Under the pieces are notes generated by a model that made no database searches, was not told where the DNA came from, and saw only the letters and a program-made list of their open reading frames with translations. From Sediminitomix flava (GTDB lineage Bacteria; Bacteroidota; Bacteroidia; Cytophagales; Flammeovirgaceae), in the NCBI RefSeq assembly GCF_003149185.1, contig NZ_QGDO01000001.1, forward strand, positions 1,302,001-1,366,000: DNA of 64,000 nucleotides. The letters are read 5' to 3'. Shown piece by piece: positions 53,804-63,999 of this stretch. Position 1 is the stretch's first letter; each line of letters starts with the position of its first letter. The translations under genes were made by a program, and so were the position numbers.

Positions 53804-55192
53804 TTAGATAAATAACAGATCTCCTAATTCATTCAATTTCCCGATCTCAGTCACACGTATATCAAACTGATCTAGCTTTAAGCCTTTTGTTGCGTACTTA
53901 GAAACATAGATTTCTCTATATCCCAAACGTGCTGCTTCTGAAATCCTTTTCTCAATATGGTTTACGGCTCTTACTTCCCCCCCCAAACCTACTTCTGCAG
54001 CAAAACAGATTTGAGAAGAAACAGGATAATCTTCACTTGAAGAAATTATGGAAGCACAAACGGCTAAATCTATGGCAGGGTCTTCTACTTTTAATCCTCC
54101 CGTGATATTAAAAAAGACATCTGAGAAATTGATTTTATAGCCAGATCTCTTTTCCAATACAGCCAAAAGCATATTCAGACGTTTGCTATCGAAACCATTG
54201 CTACTACGTTGAGGGTTTCCATATACCGAAGGTGTTACGAGTGACTGTGCTTCTGCCAATAGCGGTCTATTTCCTTCTATGATCACGCCAATTGCAATAC
54301 CACTTAGGGTGTCATCTCTTTGTGAAATCAGAATTTCTGAAGGGTTACTAACTTGGCGAAGTCCGTTGTTTACCATTTCATAAATTCCAATCTCAGAGGT
54401 AGAACCAAAACGGTTTTTCACTGTACGTAAAATACGGTAACTCATATGTCGATCCCCTTCAAACTGAAGTACCGTATCTACCATATGTTCCAATACTTTC
54501 GGGCCCGCAAGATTTCCATCTTTGGTAATATGCCCAATCATAAATACAGGTGTATTCGTTTCTTTTGCATATCGGATCAACTCAGCGGTACACTCTTTTA
54601 CTTGAGAAACACTTCCTGCTGCGGCTTCCAATAGTGAAGAAGACAGTGTTTGAATAGAATCTATAATTAGTAAATCTGGCTTTTCTTCTTCAACCTGTGT
54701 AAATATCTGCTGCGTATTCGTTTCGGTAAGAATAAGGCAACTTCCACCTTCTTTATCAATTCGCTCCCCTCGAAGTTTTATCTGATGAGCACTCTCCTCT
54801 CCCGACACATAAAGAACTTTCTTAGTAGGTAAACTTAGGGCAATCTGAAGCATGAGTGTAGATTTACCGATACCCGGCTCACCACCAATTAGTACAACCG
54901 AACCCGGCATAATACCTCCACCCAAAACACGGTTAAGTTCGTCATCAATTGTAGCTACACGTTCCTCTTCTTCAATTGCGATGTCTTTAATCAGAACAGG
55001 CTTTCCAACTTTTTTTGTATCACTTACAAACGCAGGACTTTTCCAGTCTCCTTTTTTTTGAGTACTGATGTCTTCTATTACTTCTTCTACAAAACTGTTC
55101 CATGCTCCGCAAGAAGGGCATTTCCCCTGCCACTTAGCTGACTCTGTTCCGCATTCTTGACAGAAAAATGCTTTTTTTACTTTCTTCGCCAT
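53804..55192 (-). CDS. radA: DNA repair protein RadA (Sms)
   Basis: 462 residues with the complete RadA layout: N-terminal C4 zinc finger (Cys11, Cys14, Cys25, Cys28; CQECGTESAKWQGKCPSCGA), RecA-like ATPase with Walker A GEPGIGKST (104-112) and Walker B LLIIDS (about 174-179), the RadA-specific KNRFGS motif (259-264), and a Lon-like C-terminal domain. RadA is a DnaB-type helicase that promotes branch migration and processing of recombination intermediates. A run of eight C at 53977-53984 encodes GlyGlyGlu in the C-terminal domain. A TAAATTTG box at 55239-55246 may be its -7 element. Normal length. Confidence 0.96.
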   Translation of the reverse strand: MAKKVKKAFFCQECGTESAKWQGKCPSCGAWNSFVEEVIEDISTQKKGDWKSPAFVSDTKKVGKPVLIKDIAIEEEERVATIDDELNRVLGGGIMPGSVVLIGGEPGIGKSTLMLQIALSLPTKKVLYVSGEESAHQIKLRGERIDKEGGSCLILTETNTQQIFTQVEEEKPDLLIIDSIQTLSSSLLEAAAGSVSQVKECTAELIRYAKETNTPVFMIGHITKDGNLAGPKVLEHMVDTVLQFEGDRHMSYRILRTVKNRFGSTSEIGIYEMVNNGLRQVSNPSEILISQRDDTLSGIAIGVIIEGNRPLLAEAQSLVTPSVYGNPQRSSNGFDSKRLNMLLAVLEKRSGYKINFSDVFFNITGGLKVEDPAIDLAVCASIISSSEDYPVSSQICFAAEVGLGGEVRAVNHIEKRISEAARLGYREIYVSKYATKGLKLDQFDIRVTEIGKLNELGDLLFI

Positions 55193-55213
55193 AAAATCTA
55201 CCTAAATCAAGAA

Positions 55214-55238
55214 AAGCAAGACAAACTGCCTTGCTTTC
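55214..55238 (-). terminator. Terminator-like hairpin between the SpoIIE protein 1 gene and radA
   Basis: AAAGCAAG/CTTGCTTT with further inner pairing on the minus strand (one G-U), followed by TTTTCTT. It most simply ends the sensor-phosphatase transcript about 50 nt after its stop; the start codon of radA lies 22 nt further on. Confidence 0.55.
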
Positions 55239-55288
55239 CAAATTTACATATATCTCAGAAAATATTCTATCAAAAATACAAAAGCTGA

Positions 55289-58200
55289 TCAAGCTAACTT
55301 CAAGCCGATCACAGTCATATCATCCCGTTGCTTTTCTGTTTTCATAAAATCTTTCATTTCCTTTTCCAATTCTTCATGTATCTCACTCATCAATTTATCT
55401 GAATTCATCTCCAAGAAATTTTCAAAACGTTTACGTCCGTACTTCTTACCATTTGCGTTATTCTGATCTAATACGCCATCTGTCAGTAGAAATATAGAAT
55501 CGCCTTTCTTTAAATCTAAAGTAGAAGAAGTAAATTCTTTTGTCGTCTGAACATGCCCTCCCACTCCTTTTCGTTCTCCTTTCAAACGTTCTAGAACATT
55601 CTTTTCAGAGTTATATACATACAAATCAGATTTAGCGCCTGCATATTTCACTTCAAACTGTTCGCCTTCTTTTTCCTCAATACGAATCAGTACCATATCC
55701 ATCCCATCAGAATTATTACTTTCTCTTTGCTTTAATCCCGATCGCACTTTTTGATCTAAAAGTTTAAGAATTTCATTAGGCTCATAAGAAAGTTTCTTAT
55801 CTAAAACCTCTTGAAGATAAGCGTAGCCCATCATCGACATAAAAGCACCCGGAACACCATGCCCAGTACAATCTACCGCAGCTAAAAAGGTATATTCTTT
55901 ATCCTTGACTTCAACTTTTTGGTACCAATAAAAATCGCCAGATACGATATCTCTAGGCTGATAATACACAAAGTATTCTTGAAAAGACTGTCGGAGATCT
56001 TTAGCCATCGGGAGAATAGAATTTTGCAGCGTCTGTGCATATTCTAAACTATCTATAATTTGCTTTTTTTGGTATTTTACTTCTCCGTAAGCCATATCCA
56101 AACGAGCATTCATTTCTTGAAGTGAAGACTTCTGCTTACGCACACGCTTCCAAAGAATTGACATGGTCATAAAAGCTGAAAACATCACCAAAAATGAGAG
56201 TAAATAAGTATAGCCTTTCCTTCTTGCAGACTCAACCTCAGCTTCTTTATCATGCAATTTATTCTCCATTACTTCTACAATTCGCCTCAGAGAAGAAATC
56301 ATATGGTTAAGAGATTCATTATTCTTGTCGTTTCTATTTTTGATATGGACTAACTCTTCATTGAGCGTACTCAGCTCTCCTTTATATTCCTCAATTGTTG
56401 CTTCACTATCCAAAGAGGCTACCTTCAAATTTGCCCACAACTTGAAAATATCTTTCTCTACATCTAGTACATCCTGATTTTCTTGTTCTAGTTTAGAAAC
56501 ATCGAATACCGATTTATACAACTGACCATCTAGATAATCCCTTTCTATGAAAACGGTATCTGGCGTACTTACCTCTATTGTCTGTTGAGCTAGCTGCTCC
56601 TCTTGCTTTTCAACGGTTATAATCAATCGATCTAAAATTTCCTCGTAGTCTACATTTTTGATGGTATAACCACTCACATCTATCATTTCAGTAGAAGCAT
56701 AAAAACTTCCTTTCAATGGTTTTTCAACTTTGATATTTCCTTTTGAGGAAGACAAAAAGTACTCCCCATCAAACAAGGTAAACACATCAGAAATAGCCTG
56801 ACCGCCTTCATCTATTAAAGCTAGATTAACAGCATATTTCTGCTTTTCTTCAGAGACACTTATTTTAAAATCAGAATGTAATCGATCCTGTTTGAGTGTA
56901 AAGCTTTGCAACTCTTTTCCAGGCACCCCAATCTCCCAATAAGTTTCTTGATTATGATTGGCATCAATGATAGTATCAAAAACACCGAAACCATTAGTAG
57001 TCATATGATGCCTATTTCCATCTGCACTTATGGCTTCAACTTTCTGATAGATGTAAGGTTTCACTCCATCAATTAACACGGTTCCACTTAGCCTGAAATC
57101 TGATTTAGACTCAAGTTGGATACGCATTACATTATTGTAGATTGACCATGTTTTAACGTCTAAAGACTTATCATCAGACGCTACAACTCCAGGCAACATC
57201 ATCCCTTCTCCTTTATGGAAAATGAAACGCCCTTCTTTATCTGCTTCTAAAGTTTTACCATCTATCAAAATCTTTGCATCAGACTGTAATTTATTTTTAT
57301 GATAAACCTCAACTAATAACTCATCTGATTGCATGCTAATTAATTCACTTTCTTGATGGTCTTCTATCACACCTTCTTCCCCTACTATCAGACTACTTTT
57401 CTCATATTCTGAATTAAAAAGTCTTACGGCTATTCTTTCAATATTTCGTGAATGAAGCTTATCATTTATGTTTACCGCATGAAAATTGGTTTCTTCATCT
57501 TTCACTGTCGTAAATGAAAGCTCAACACTACAAAGTTCTTGGTAAATGATTTTATTGTTCTTCTCAATGGTAAAAGTAAAACCCGTATCAATCGGTACTA
57601 CTGCTTCATATTTCCCATTATGATCTGTTCTTGTTTCAAACACTTTTCCATCACCTTGTATTCTGATGACTGCATCTGCAATATTCTTTTGGTACTTATC
57701 TGTTACTTCTCCTTGTATTTTTACCCTTTTAAAGAAAAAGCAATGGTATAAATCTAACAGACCAAAGCCTCCAACTCTATTGGAAGAAAAATAAGCCATA
57801 TGCCCGAAGTAGTTGAAATAAATATCATCAGCAACAGAGTTTATCGGGAATCCCAAGTTTACAGGTTTATTCCAAGTGTCTTCTTTCTTATTATATGTTG
57901 CTTTAAAAATATCAAAACCGCCGAATGAGTTATGCCCTTTTGAACTGAAATAGATTGTTCCATCCTTGGTCACGAAAGGTGCATCTTCATCTAGTTCTGT
58001 ATTTAAAAGAGCCAAAGAAATAGGCTCAGACCATTCATTATTTTCATCTTTCTCGATATAGAAAAGGTCAAGATCATTATTTTCACCGCCATTCAACCTT
58101 GAAGCATAAAAAATTCGATTGCCATCTTCTGTGATAAAACAATGGGTCTCATGTGCTGGTGTATTTATTTCTTTTAAAGGCAAAGGTGATCGCCATTCAT

Positions 58201-58951
58201 TTTTATAAAACCTTCTCCGATACAAATCACCATCGTTATATAAAATCAGGTCTGTATCATTGTGTTGCATCTGAACAGTAGCACTATTTCCATCAGACTT
58301 TAAACCTTTCATCAACTCTGGCGTATTCCACTGCCCATGCTCATTTTGAGAAGTTGTATAAATATTTTCTTGATACCCTGAATTTTCATCTTTTGACTGA
58401 ACAGTGTAATAAATTGTTTGATGGTCATTACTAATAATGACACTATGATCGTTTGCTTCACTATTAATCTTTTCTCCTAAATTCCGAATGACAGTTTTAT
58501 GCTCTGAATCAGACTCTTTTTGAACAGCTTTCAACTTCATATCTAAAAGACTGAAATCACTTTTCAGTTCATCAGAAACATTACTTGCGATTATATTTAA
58601 TACATCTCTAGAAGCCTTAAAATCTTCAATTAGGAACAGGGCAGAAGCTTTATACAAATAAAAGTGCTCCGTTAACCTCGAACCACTTTTTTCTAATGCT
58701 GCTAAATGCATTAAAGCTTTCTTTGCTTGGTTGGTATTTGTATAGCACGAGATCAGCGCATATTTATACTCAATATTGTTGGGATACCGTTCTGTGAGGA
58801 TTTCTAGATAAAAAGAAGCTTGAAGATAATGCCCGTCTATAATCTCTCTTTCAAATTTCTTCTTTAGTTCTTTATCTGACAATTTTTGAGATCGCGCAAG
58901 AAAGGGTAAACACGTTAATAAAATTAGACAGATTAGGGTATGCTTTTTCAT
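55289..58951 (-). CDS. PorE-like periplasmic sensor fused to SpoIIE-type PP2C phosphatase, copy 1
   Basis: 1,220 residues. Signal peptide (1-21), TPR-like helices (about 25-135), a PD40/WD40-type propeller (about 160-400; HSVIISNDHQTIYYTVQSKD, IYFSSKGHNSFGGFDIFKA, MAYFSSNRVGGFGLLDLY), a carboxypeptidase-regulatory-like domain (about 405-480; VKIQGEVTDKYQKNIADAVI), further beta domains, a coiled coil (about 850-905), a membrane helix (about 912-933), a second coiled coil and a SpoIIE phosphatase (about 985-1220). Metal-site Asp residues are present: Asp996 (SGDF), Asp1027 (DCTGHGVPGAFMSMMGY), Asp1158 (LLTDGVLDQ), Asp1210/1211 (QRDDMT). The extracytoplasmic part matches the TPR-propeller-CRD order of the T9SS protein PorE, with PorE's OmpA end replaced by the phosphatase. 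Predicted role: a transmembrane receptor controlling a cytoplasmic phosphoprotein. Confidence 0.88.
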   Translation of the reverse strand: MKKHTLICLILLTCLPFLARSQKLSDKELKKKFEREIIDGHYLQASFYLEILTERYPNNIEYKYALISCYTNTNQAKKALMHLAALEKSGSRLTEHFYLYKASALFLIEDFKASRDVLNIIASNVSDELKSDFSLLDMKLKAVQKESDSEHKTVIRNLGEKINSEANDHSVIISNDHQTIYYTVQSKDENSGYQENIYTTSQNEHGQWNTPELMKGLKSDGNSATVQMQHNDTDLILYNDGDLYRRRFYKNEWRSPLPLKEINTPAHETHCFITEDGNRIFYASRLNGGENNDLDLFYIEKDENNEWSEPISLALLNTELDEDAPFVTKDGTIYFSSKGHNSFGGFDIFKATYNKKEDTWNKPVNLGFPINSVADDIYFNYFGHMAYFSSNRVGGFGLLDLYHCFFFKRVKIQGEVTDKYQKNIADAVIRIQGDGKVFETRTDHNGKYEAVVPIDTGFTFTIEKNNKIIYQELCSVELSFTTVKDEETNFHAVNINDKLHSRNIERIAVRLFNSEYEKSSLIVGEEGVIEDHQESELISMQSDELLVEVYHKNKLQSDAKILIDGKTLEADKEGRFIFHKGEGMMLPGVVASDDKSLDVKTWSIYNNVMRIQLESKSDFRLSGTVLIDGVKPYIYQKVEAISADGNRHHMTTNGFGVFDTIIDANHNQETYWEIGVPGKELQSFTLKQDRLHSDFKISVSEEKQKYAVNLALIDEGGQAISDVFTLFDGEYFLSSSKGNIKVEKPLKGSFYASTEMIDVSGYTIKNVDYEEILDRLIITVEKQEEQLAQQTIEVSTPDTVFIERDYLDGQLYKSVFDVSKLEQENQDVLDVEKDIFKLWANLKVASLDSEATIEEYKGELSTLNEELVHIKNRNDKNNESLNHMISSLRRIVEVMENKLHDKEAEVESARRKGYTYLLSFLVMFSAFMTMSILWKRVRKQKSSLQEMNARLDMAYGEVKYQKKQIIDSLEYAQTLQNSILPMAKDLRQSFQEYFVYYQPRDIVSGDFYWYQKVEVKDKEYTFLAAVDCTGHGVPGAFMSMMGYAYLQEVLDKKLSYEPNEILKLLDQKVRSGLKQRESNNSDGMDMVLIRIEEKEGEQFEVKYAGAKSDLYVYNSEKNVLERLKGERKGVGGHVQTTKEFTSSTLDLKKGDSIFLLTDGVLDQNNANGKKYGRKRFENFLEMNSDKLMSEIHEELEKEMKDFMKTEKQRDDMTVIGLKLA

Positions 58952-59098
58952 AACAGTTGATGAAGTGTAGGTACAGTTTCAGTCAACCGCAATTTATTTT
59001 AGTAAGAATTGAGAAAAGGTTGATAGTTATTCAAAAAAACAGGTAAGTAATAAATGGTCAATAAAGTTATGAAAAGGAAAAAATAGAACGAGATGAAA

Positions 59099-62000
59099 TT
59101 ACATCATCTTGAATCCGATCATTGTCATATCATCTCTTTGCTCTTCTCCCTCCATATATCTATCTACTTCTCGATTTAGAAGGAAATGAATTTCCTTCAT
59201 CGATTTTTTTGCATGCTTTGTCAAGAATGCTTCCATACGTCTTCGACCATATTTTCTACCCGATTTTCCATTCTGGTCTAAAATACCATCTGTAAGTAAG
59301 AAGATTCTATTTTCCGTAGTTATTTCGAAAGTATTTGAACTAAATTCTTTTTCTTGTTGCTCATGTCCGCCAACTCCTTTTCGATCACTCTTATACTTTA
59401 ATAAGCTTTCAAAAATTGGGTCATAAACATAGAAATCTGTCTTTGCGCCAGCATATTTTACTTCATAATGGTCATCATCTAACTTCGAAAGTCGAAGTAG
59501 AATCATGTCCATTCCATCTGTATTTTTACTTTCCTTTTGACGAAGTCCTTCTCTTACCTTAAGATCAAGGTTTTTCAGAATCACATCTGGTTCATAAGAG
59601 ATTTTCTTATCTAATATTTCTTGAAGATAAGCATAGCCCATCATGGACATGAAGGCTCCTGGAACTCCATGACCAGTACAATCAACTACAGCGATAAAAG
59701 TATACTCAACAAGATTCAATTTTACTCTTGCATGCCAATAGAAATCACCTGATACAAAATCTCTAGGCTTATAATACACAAAGCTATCTTTAAAACTCTC
59801 CTTCATATTCTCTCCCATTGGAAGGATAGAACTTTGGAGTGTTTGAGCATATTTTAAACTATCTGTAATTTGTTTTTTCTGATTCTGAACCTCTCCGTAA
59901 GCTTCATCTAGCTCATCATTGATTGTTGCTAAAGAAGACTTTTGTTTTCTAACTCGTCTCCATAAAACAGACATCGTAACAAAGGCCGTAAGCATGATTA
60001 AAGATGCAATAAGGTAATTATAACCTTCTCTTCTGATGGCTTCAACTTCATCTTCTTTACTCACAAGCTCTCCTTCCATGTCATCAATGACCTTCTTCAA
60101 AGATGAATTCATTGACTCAAAAGTCACTTGGTCTTGAGCCATTTCACCTTTAATTCGAGATAACTCACTTTTGTACTCTTGAATTGCACTCATATCAGGC
60201 ATGGAATCCTTCTTCATTTGAGTCCAAAGTTCAAATATTTTAGCCTCTACTGCTGCTTCATTTTGAACTAGAAGCATTGAATCCAAAGCTTGTTGAGACA
60301 TTTCTGGGGCTTCAGCTACTTCTTGAGGTTTTTCAACACTAATGGTATCATAAACAACAAGTCGGTCTATAATAACTTCTTTCTCATGAGCTTTAGCAAC
60401 AACGACAACTCTATTGAGTAATTCTTCATAGAATACTTTTTTGATATCATAATCATGAAGAACGATTAGATTTCTAGAAGCATAGAAATTCCCTTTCAGT
60501 TCTTTTTCTACTTTGATCGTTCCATCTTGAGGAGTACGATAATATTCACCATCAAAAAGCGTAAAAACATCTTGGATTGGATATCCAGCAGAATCGACAA
60601 CTGTGAGGTTGAATGGGAACAATTGTTCAATTTCTGATACACTGATTTTAAATTCAGAATGAAGTTGATCTTGTCTTACAGAAAGACTTTGAATTTCTCT
60701 TCCCGGTACTCCTATTTCCCATTGAGGTACTTGTTGATCGTCATTCGCATCTATAATTGTATCAAAAACGCCAAAAGTATTTGTTTTAATTTGATGTAAG
60801 CTTCCATCAGGCCCCTTCAATTCAATTGAATTATAGACATAAGGTACTTTCCCATCTACTAATATTGTCCCGCTCAATCTAAAATCGCGTCTTTCTTGGA
60901 GCTTAATAGTTATAACATTGTCATGGATATACCATGTTTCTAACTCCAAAAACTCATCTCGTACTTCGACCGTTCTAGGAATTGAAATCCCTTTACCAAG
61001 ATAAAAATCAAACTTTCCTTCATTATCAACATCAAAAGGTCGTCCATCTACATATATCGTCATTGCTTTAGATGGCTCTCCTTTTACAAATACTTCTGCA
61101 CTGATTTGATTTACTTCCTCTTCCTTTGGAGCAACTTTAAGGTCTAATACATTTTTTTGTGTAAAAGCTTCTGGAATTGAACGCTTACCAACAATAAAAT
61201 CACTGCTTTCTTCCTCAGAATTAAAAAGCTTGACGTGCATCATTCCCTTATCTTCCACAAGAGTGGCGGTATCATCTTCACCTGCTACATTTACGACATA
61301 AAAGCTCTTTTCTAATTTTTTAGAATCAGTAAAAGATACTTTAATCGCATATTCTCCTCTATGGAAAATGGTATTATTTTTTTCAATAGTGATTTCAAAA
61401 TCATTGTCAATCGGAACCACTAGCTCATAGTCTCCATTTTTATCTGCTAGAGTTTCATAAAATTTCTCTTCACTTTCTAACCTTACTTTAGCAAAAGGAA
61501 TCGCTTTTTTAAGTCTATTCTGTACTTTACCCTTTACTTTTACTCGACTGAAAAAGAAACAACGATAGAGATCTAACAGCCCTAATCCGCCATTTCTGTT
61601 TGAAGAAAAATAGGCAAGTTTTCCATGAAAATTGAAATAAATATCGTCTGCTACAGAATTGACAGGGTAACCCAAATTGACAGGCTCATTCCATTGCTTT
61701 AAAGAATCATTATACGTTGCTTTGAAAATATCGTAACCACCAATTGAATTATGCCCTTTTGAACTGAAGTAAATGTTACCTTCCTCATCAATGAATGGGG
61801 AATCTTCATCAAAATCGGTGTTTAGAGTTGTAATTGGGATAGGCTCACTCCATTCATCTTTTTCATCCTTTTCGATATAATATAAGTCTAAATCATCTGT
61901 CAACTTATTATTCAATCGAGTAGCATAATAGATTCTGTTTCCATCATCAGTGATAAAACAATGCGTATCGTGAGCAGGGCTATTTACTTCTTCAAGAGGA

Positions 62001-62764
62001 ATAGGTTCTCTCCATCGTCCTTTATAAAATCTTCTTTTATATAGATCACCATCGTTGTATAAGATAATTTCTGTATCATTATTTCTGGCCTGTACAGTAG
62101 CATTATTCCCATCAGACTTCAAGCCTTTCATATTAATAGGCTCAAGCCATTCGCCATCTTTTGTCTGAGTTGTCGAATAAATTTTCTCAGTATAACCATC
62201 AATAAAGTCTTTCGATTGAACGGTATAATAAATCGTTTGATGGTCGGTACTCATGATCACACTATGATCATTGGCCTCACTATTTATATCTTCCCCCATA
62301 TTTCTTAACACTACTGTTTGGGGATGTTTATATTCTAGCTGAGCTCTGAGGATTTGTTCTTTTAGTTTTTGCTTATTTTTTACACCAGGTACTTTTGTAT
62401 TTTTCTCTGCGTGTTCAATATATTTTAATGCTTGCTCAAATGCTTCCATTTGATGAGCGGCTAAAGCTCTATAGTAGTAAAAGTCTCCATTTGAAGAATA
62501 GGACGTTCTTTCAAGCTCATCTAATAATGGGATAGCTTTTTCGGCTTGGGATGTTTCTAGGTAAGATAAAATCAGAGAATATTTATAACCGTTATTCTTA
62601 GGAAATCTTTTCACCAACGTCTCTAGATAGAAAGCAGCCTGAAGAAAATGTCCATCTGAAAATTCAGCATGGGACTTTTTAATCAATTGCTTACTAGATA
62701 TTTGTTGACTAAAAACTACCGAAGGAAGAAGCCAGAACGATATGATGAATATAATTTTCTTCAT
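59099..62764 (-). CDS. PorE-like periplasmic sensor fused to SpoIIE-type PP2C phosphatase, copy 2
   Basis: 1,221 residues, a tandem paralogue of the protein encoded at 55289-58951 and collinear over its whole length. Signal peptide (1-19), TPR-like helices (25-135), propeller with IYFSSKGHNSIGGYDIFKA and LAYFSSNRNGGLGLLDLY, carboxypeptidase-regulatory-like domain (VKVKGKVQNRLKKAIPFAKV), coiled coil, membrane helix near 915-935, and a SpoIIE phosphatase with all metal ligands (SGDFYW, VDCTGHGVPGAFMSMMGYAY, LLTDGILDQ, QRDDMTMIG). The sensor regions diverge more than the phosphatase, suggesting different inputs and a shared output. The genes are 147 nt apart with no obvious terminator between them and may be co-transcribed. 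No partner kinase or anti-sigma gene is visible here. Confidence 0.88.
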   Translation of the reverse strand: MKKIIFIISFWLLPSVVFSQQISSKQLIKKSHAEFSDGHFLQAAFYLETLVKRFPKNNGYKYSLILSYLETSQAEKAIPLLDELERTSYSSNGDFYYYRALAAHQMEAFEQALKYIEHAEKNTKVPGVKNKQKLKEQILRAQLEYKHPQTVVLRNMGEDINSEANDHSVIMSTDHQTIYYTVQSKDFIDGYTEKIYSTTQTKDGEWLEPINMKGLKSDGNNATVQARNNDTEIILYNDGDLYKRRFYKGRWREPIPLEEVNSPAHDTHCFITDDGNRIYYATRLNNKLTDDLDLYYIEKDEKDEWSEPIPITTLNTDFDEDSPFIDEEGNIYFSSKGHNSIGGYDIFKATYNDSLKQWNEPVNLGYPVNSVADDIYFNFHGKLAYFSSNRNGGLGLLDLYRCFFFSRVKVKGKVQNRLKKAIPFAKVRLESEEKFYETLADKNGDYELVVPIDNDFEITIEKNNTIFHRGEYAIKVSFTDSKKLEKSFYVVNVAGEDDTATLVEDKGMMHVKLFNSEEESSDFIVGKRSIPEAFTQKNVLDLKVAPKEEEVNQISAEVFVKGEPSKAMTIYVDGRPFDVDNEGKFDFYLGKGISIPRTVEVRDEFLELETWYIHDNVITIKLQERRDFRLSGTILVDGKVPYVYNSIELKGPDGSLHQIKTNTFGVFDTIIDANDDQQVPQWEIGVPGREIQSLSVRQDQLHSEFKISVSEIEQLFPFNLTVVDSAGYPIQDVFTLFDGEYYRTPQDGTIKVEKELKGNFYASRNLIVLHDYDIKKVFYEELLNRVVVVAKAHEKEVIIDRLVVYDTISVEKPQEVAEAPEMSQQALDSMLLVQNEAAVEAKIFELWTQMKKDSMPDMSAIQEYKSELSRIKGEMAQDQVTFESMNSSLKKVIDDMEGELVSKEDEVEAIRREGYNYLIASLIMLTAFVTMSVLWRRVRKQKSSLATINDELDEAYGEVQNQKKQITDSLKYAQTLQSSILPMGENMKESFKDSFVYYKPRDFVSGDFYWHARVKLNLVEYTFIAVVDCTGHGVPGAFMSMMGYAYLQEILDKKISYEPDVILKNLDLKVREGLRQKESKNTDGMDMILLRLSKLDDDHYEVKYAGAKTDFYVYDPIFESLLKYKSDRKGVGGHEQQEKEFSSNTFEITTENRIFLLTDGILDQNGKSGRKYGRRRMEAFLTKHAKKSMKEIHFLLNREVDRYMEGEEQRDDMTMIGFKMM

Positions 62765-62997
62765 GTATTCAAGCCTAAAAAAAGGCGTTGATAACTTGGG
62801 TTACCTTAAAAAAATCGATAAAAAAGCAACTATTAAGTTAATTGAAACATTTACAAACACAATTACAAGAAGTCGTTTCAAACTACGTTATAGCCAATTG
62901 TAGTAATAATAGGTAAATAGATTTTCACTGCTTGACTACAGGTTTTTAAATATAAAAAAAACACGACACTTGTTAACTATTGTAAAGTTAAAAAGTC

Positions 62998-63999
62998 TTA
63001 CGCGTAAAAAAAATCTCGTATTAAATTTATTACTTTTTCTGTACTATTGCCAACATAAATTGGATCAATTTCTGAAAATTCAGTTTCTATAAATAGATAA
63101 TACTCAAAATCCGAAATATTATATTGCAAACTCAATTCTTTATCTAAATGACTGATATTGTATCGTATAAAACCTTCTTCTAACGATTTGTCATATTTCT
63201 TTACAATATCAAAATGAAGTTTTGAGAATACCGCCTCTAATTTTTCACTTACCAAAACTTCTTCTTTCAGAATATGACTATTTTTTGTCAATAAATAATT
63301 CAATACATCTTCAGCTAAATCGAAATATTGAATTCGTTCAATTAATTCATCAAATGCTACCCAAAAGACTTTTTTATAATGATCATAACCAATAGCATAT
63401 ACATGAGGGCAGTTTCCTATTTCTACTTTTAGGTAAAACAAGAAAGGAAGCGATATTACATGCTCTGATTTATTAATGAGATAATCATAAAAGAAACGAC
63501 CATTAAAGTGTGGATGGATATTCGAAAATTTTTGAAATAGTAAATCTTTCAACTCTAATAATTTCTCTCGAATAACTTCTCCTAAAGTTTGAGTAAGATC
63601 AATTTCGCCCCAATTAAACCATTTATCTTCTTTCCATAAATAACCTTTTACCCCCGTAAAATTCAATTTATAATCAAATAAAGAAGGACGATCAAATACA
63701 TAGCCGATATAATAGTATTTAAGCCCATTTTTTTGAGCATACTCTATTTCCTTCAACATCGTATAAATCCCTAAACTATCCCTATGATATGACTGATCAT
63801 AAAGCCCTAGAATACTATACATAGATGTCAGACCTTTATCAAAAAAACTACAGGCAATCAATTCCTTGTCTTCATTTAACAAAACAAGTTCCTGTGTATC
63901 AATTGGTAGTTTAAACCCATCTATAGGTGACTCAAAAAACCATAAGATAGAATCGGACTGGAAATCCTTAAACCTAACCTTGTGCTGTTGGTATAAAGC
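62998..63999 (-). CDS. Arginyl-tRNA-protein transferase-like protein (ATE/Bpt type), 5' end beyond window
   Basis: The minus-strand frame is open from the right edge (63999) to the stop at 62998, 333 codons, so the start lies outside the window; a TTG near 63882 is inside the gene, not its start. The readable N-terminal part includes LYQQHKVRFKDFQSDSILWF, then ELIACSFFDKGLTSMYSILG, SLGIYTMLKEIEYAQKNGLK and YYYIGYVF. This is the ATE C-terminal catalytic pattern (SLG-Y-L--I--A---GL-Y-YLGY). Such enzymes add Arg or Leu to protein N-termini for N-end-rule degradation. The C-terminal 150 residues look like an extra domain with no recognised motif. Neighbouring SpoIIE genes start 233 nt downstream. 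Confidence 0.72.
   Translation of the reverse strand, partial: ALYQQHKVRFKDFQSDSILWFFESPIDGFKLPIDTQELVLLNEDKELIACSFFDKGLTSMYSILGLYDQSYHRDSLGIYTMLKEIEYAQKNGLKYYYIGYVFDRPSLFDYKLNFTGVKGYLWKEDKWFNWGEIDLTQTLGEVIREKLLELKDLLFQKFSNIHPHFNGRFFYDYLINKSEHVISLPFLFYLKVEIGNCPHVYAIGYDHYKKVFWVAFDELIERIQYFDLAEDVLNYLLTKNSHILKEEVLVSEKLEAVFSKLHFDIVKKYDKSLEEGFIRYNISHLDKELSLQYNISDFEYYLFIETEFSEIDPIYVGNSTEKVINLIRDFFYA

Noticed and set aside
53977-53984. Phase-variable homopolymer in radA
   Set aside because: Eight C in a housekeeping repair gene is more likely a codon coincidence (Gly-Gly-Glu); loss of function by slippage would be deleterious.
55289-62764. Assignment of the two large sensor proteins as OmpA-family PorE
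   Set aside because: The C-terminal domain carries SpoIIE/PP2C metal-binding motifs, not an OmpA peptidoglycan-binding signature.
63882-63882. TTG start for the arginyltransferase-like gene
   Set aside because: The frame continues upstream to the window edge with typical family sequence (LYQQHKVRF), so the true start lies outside.
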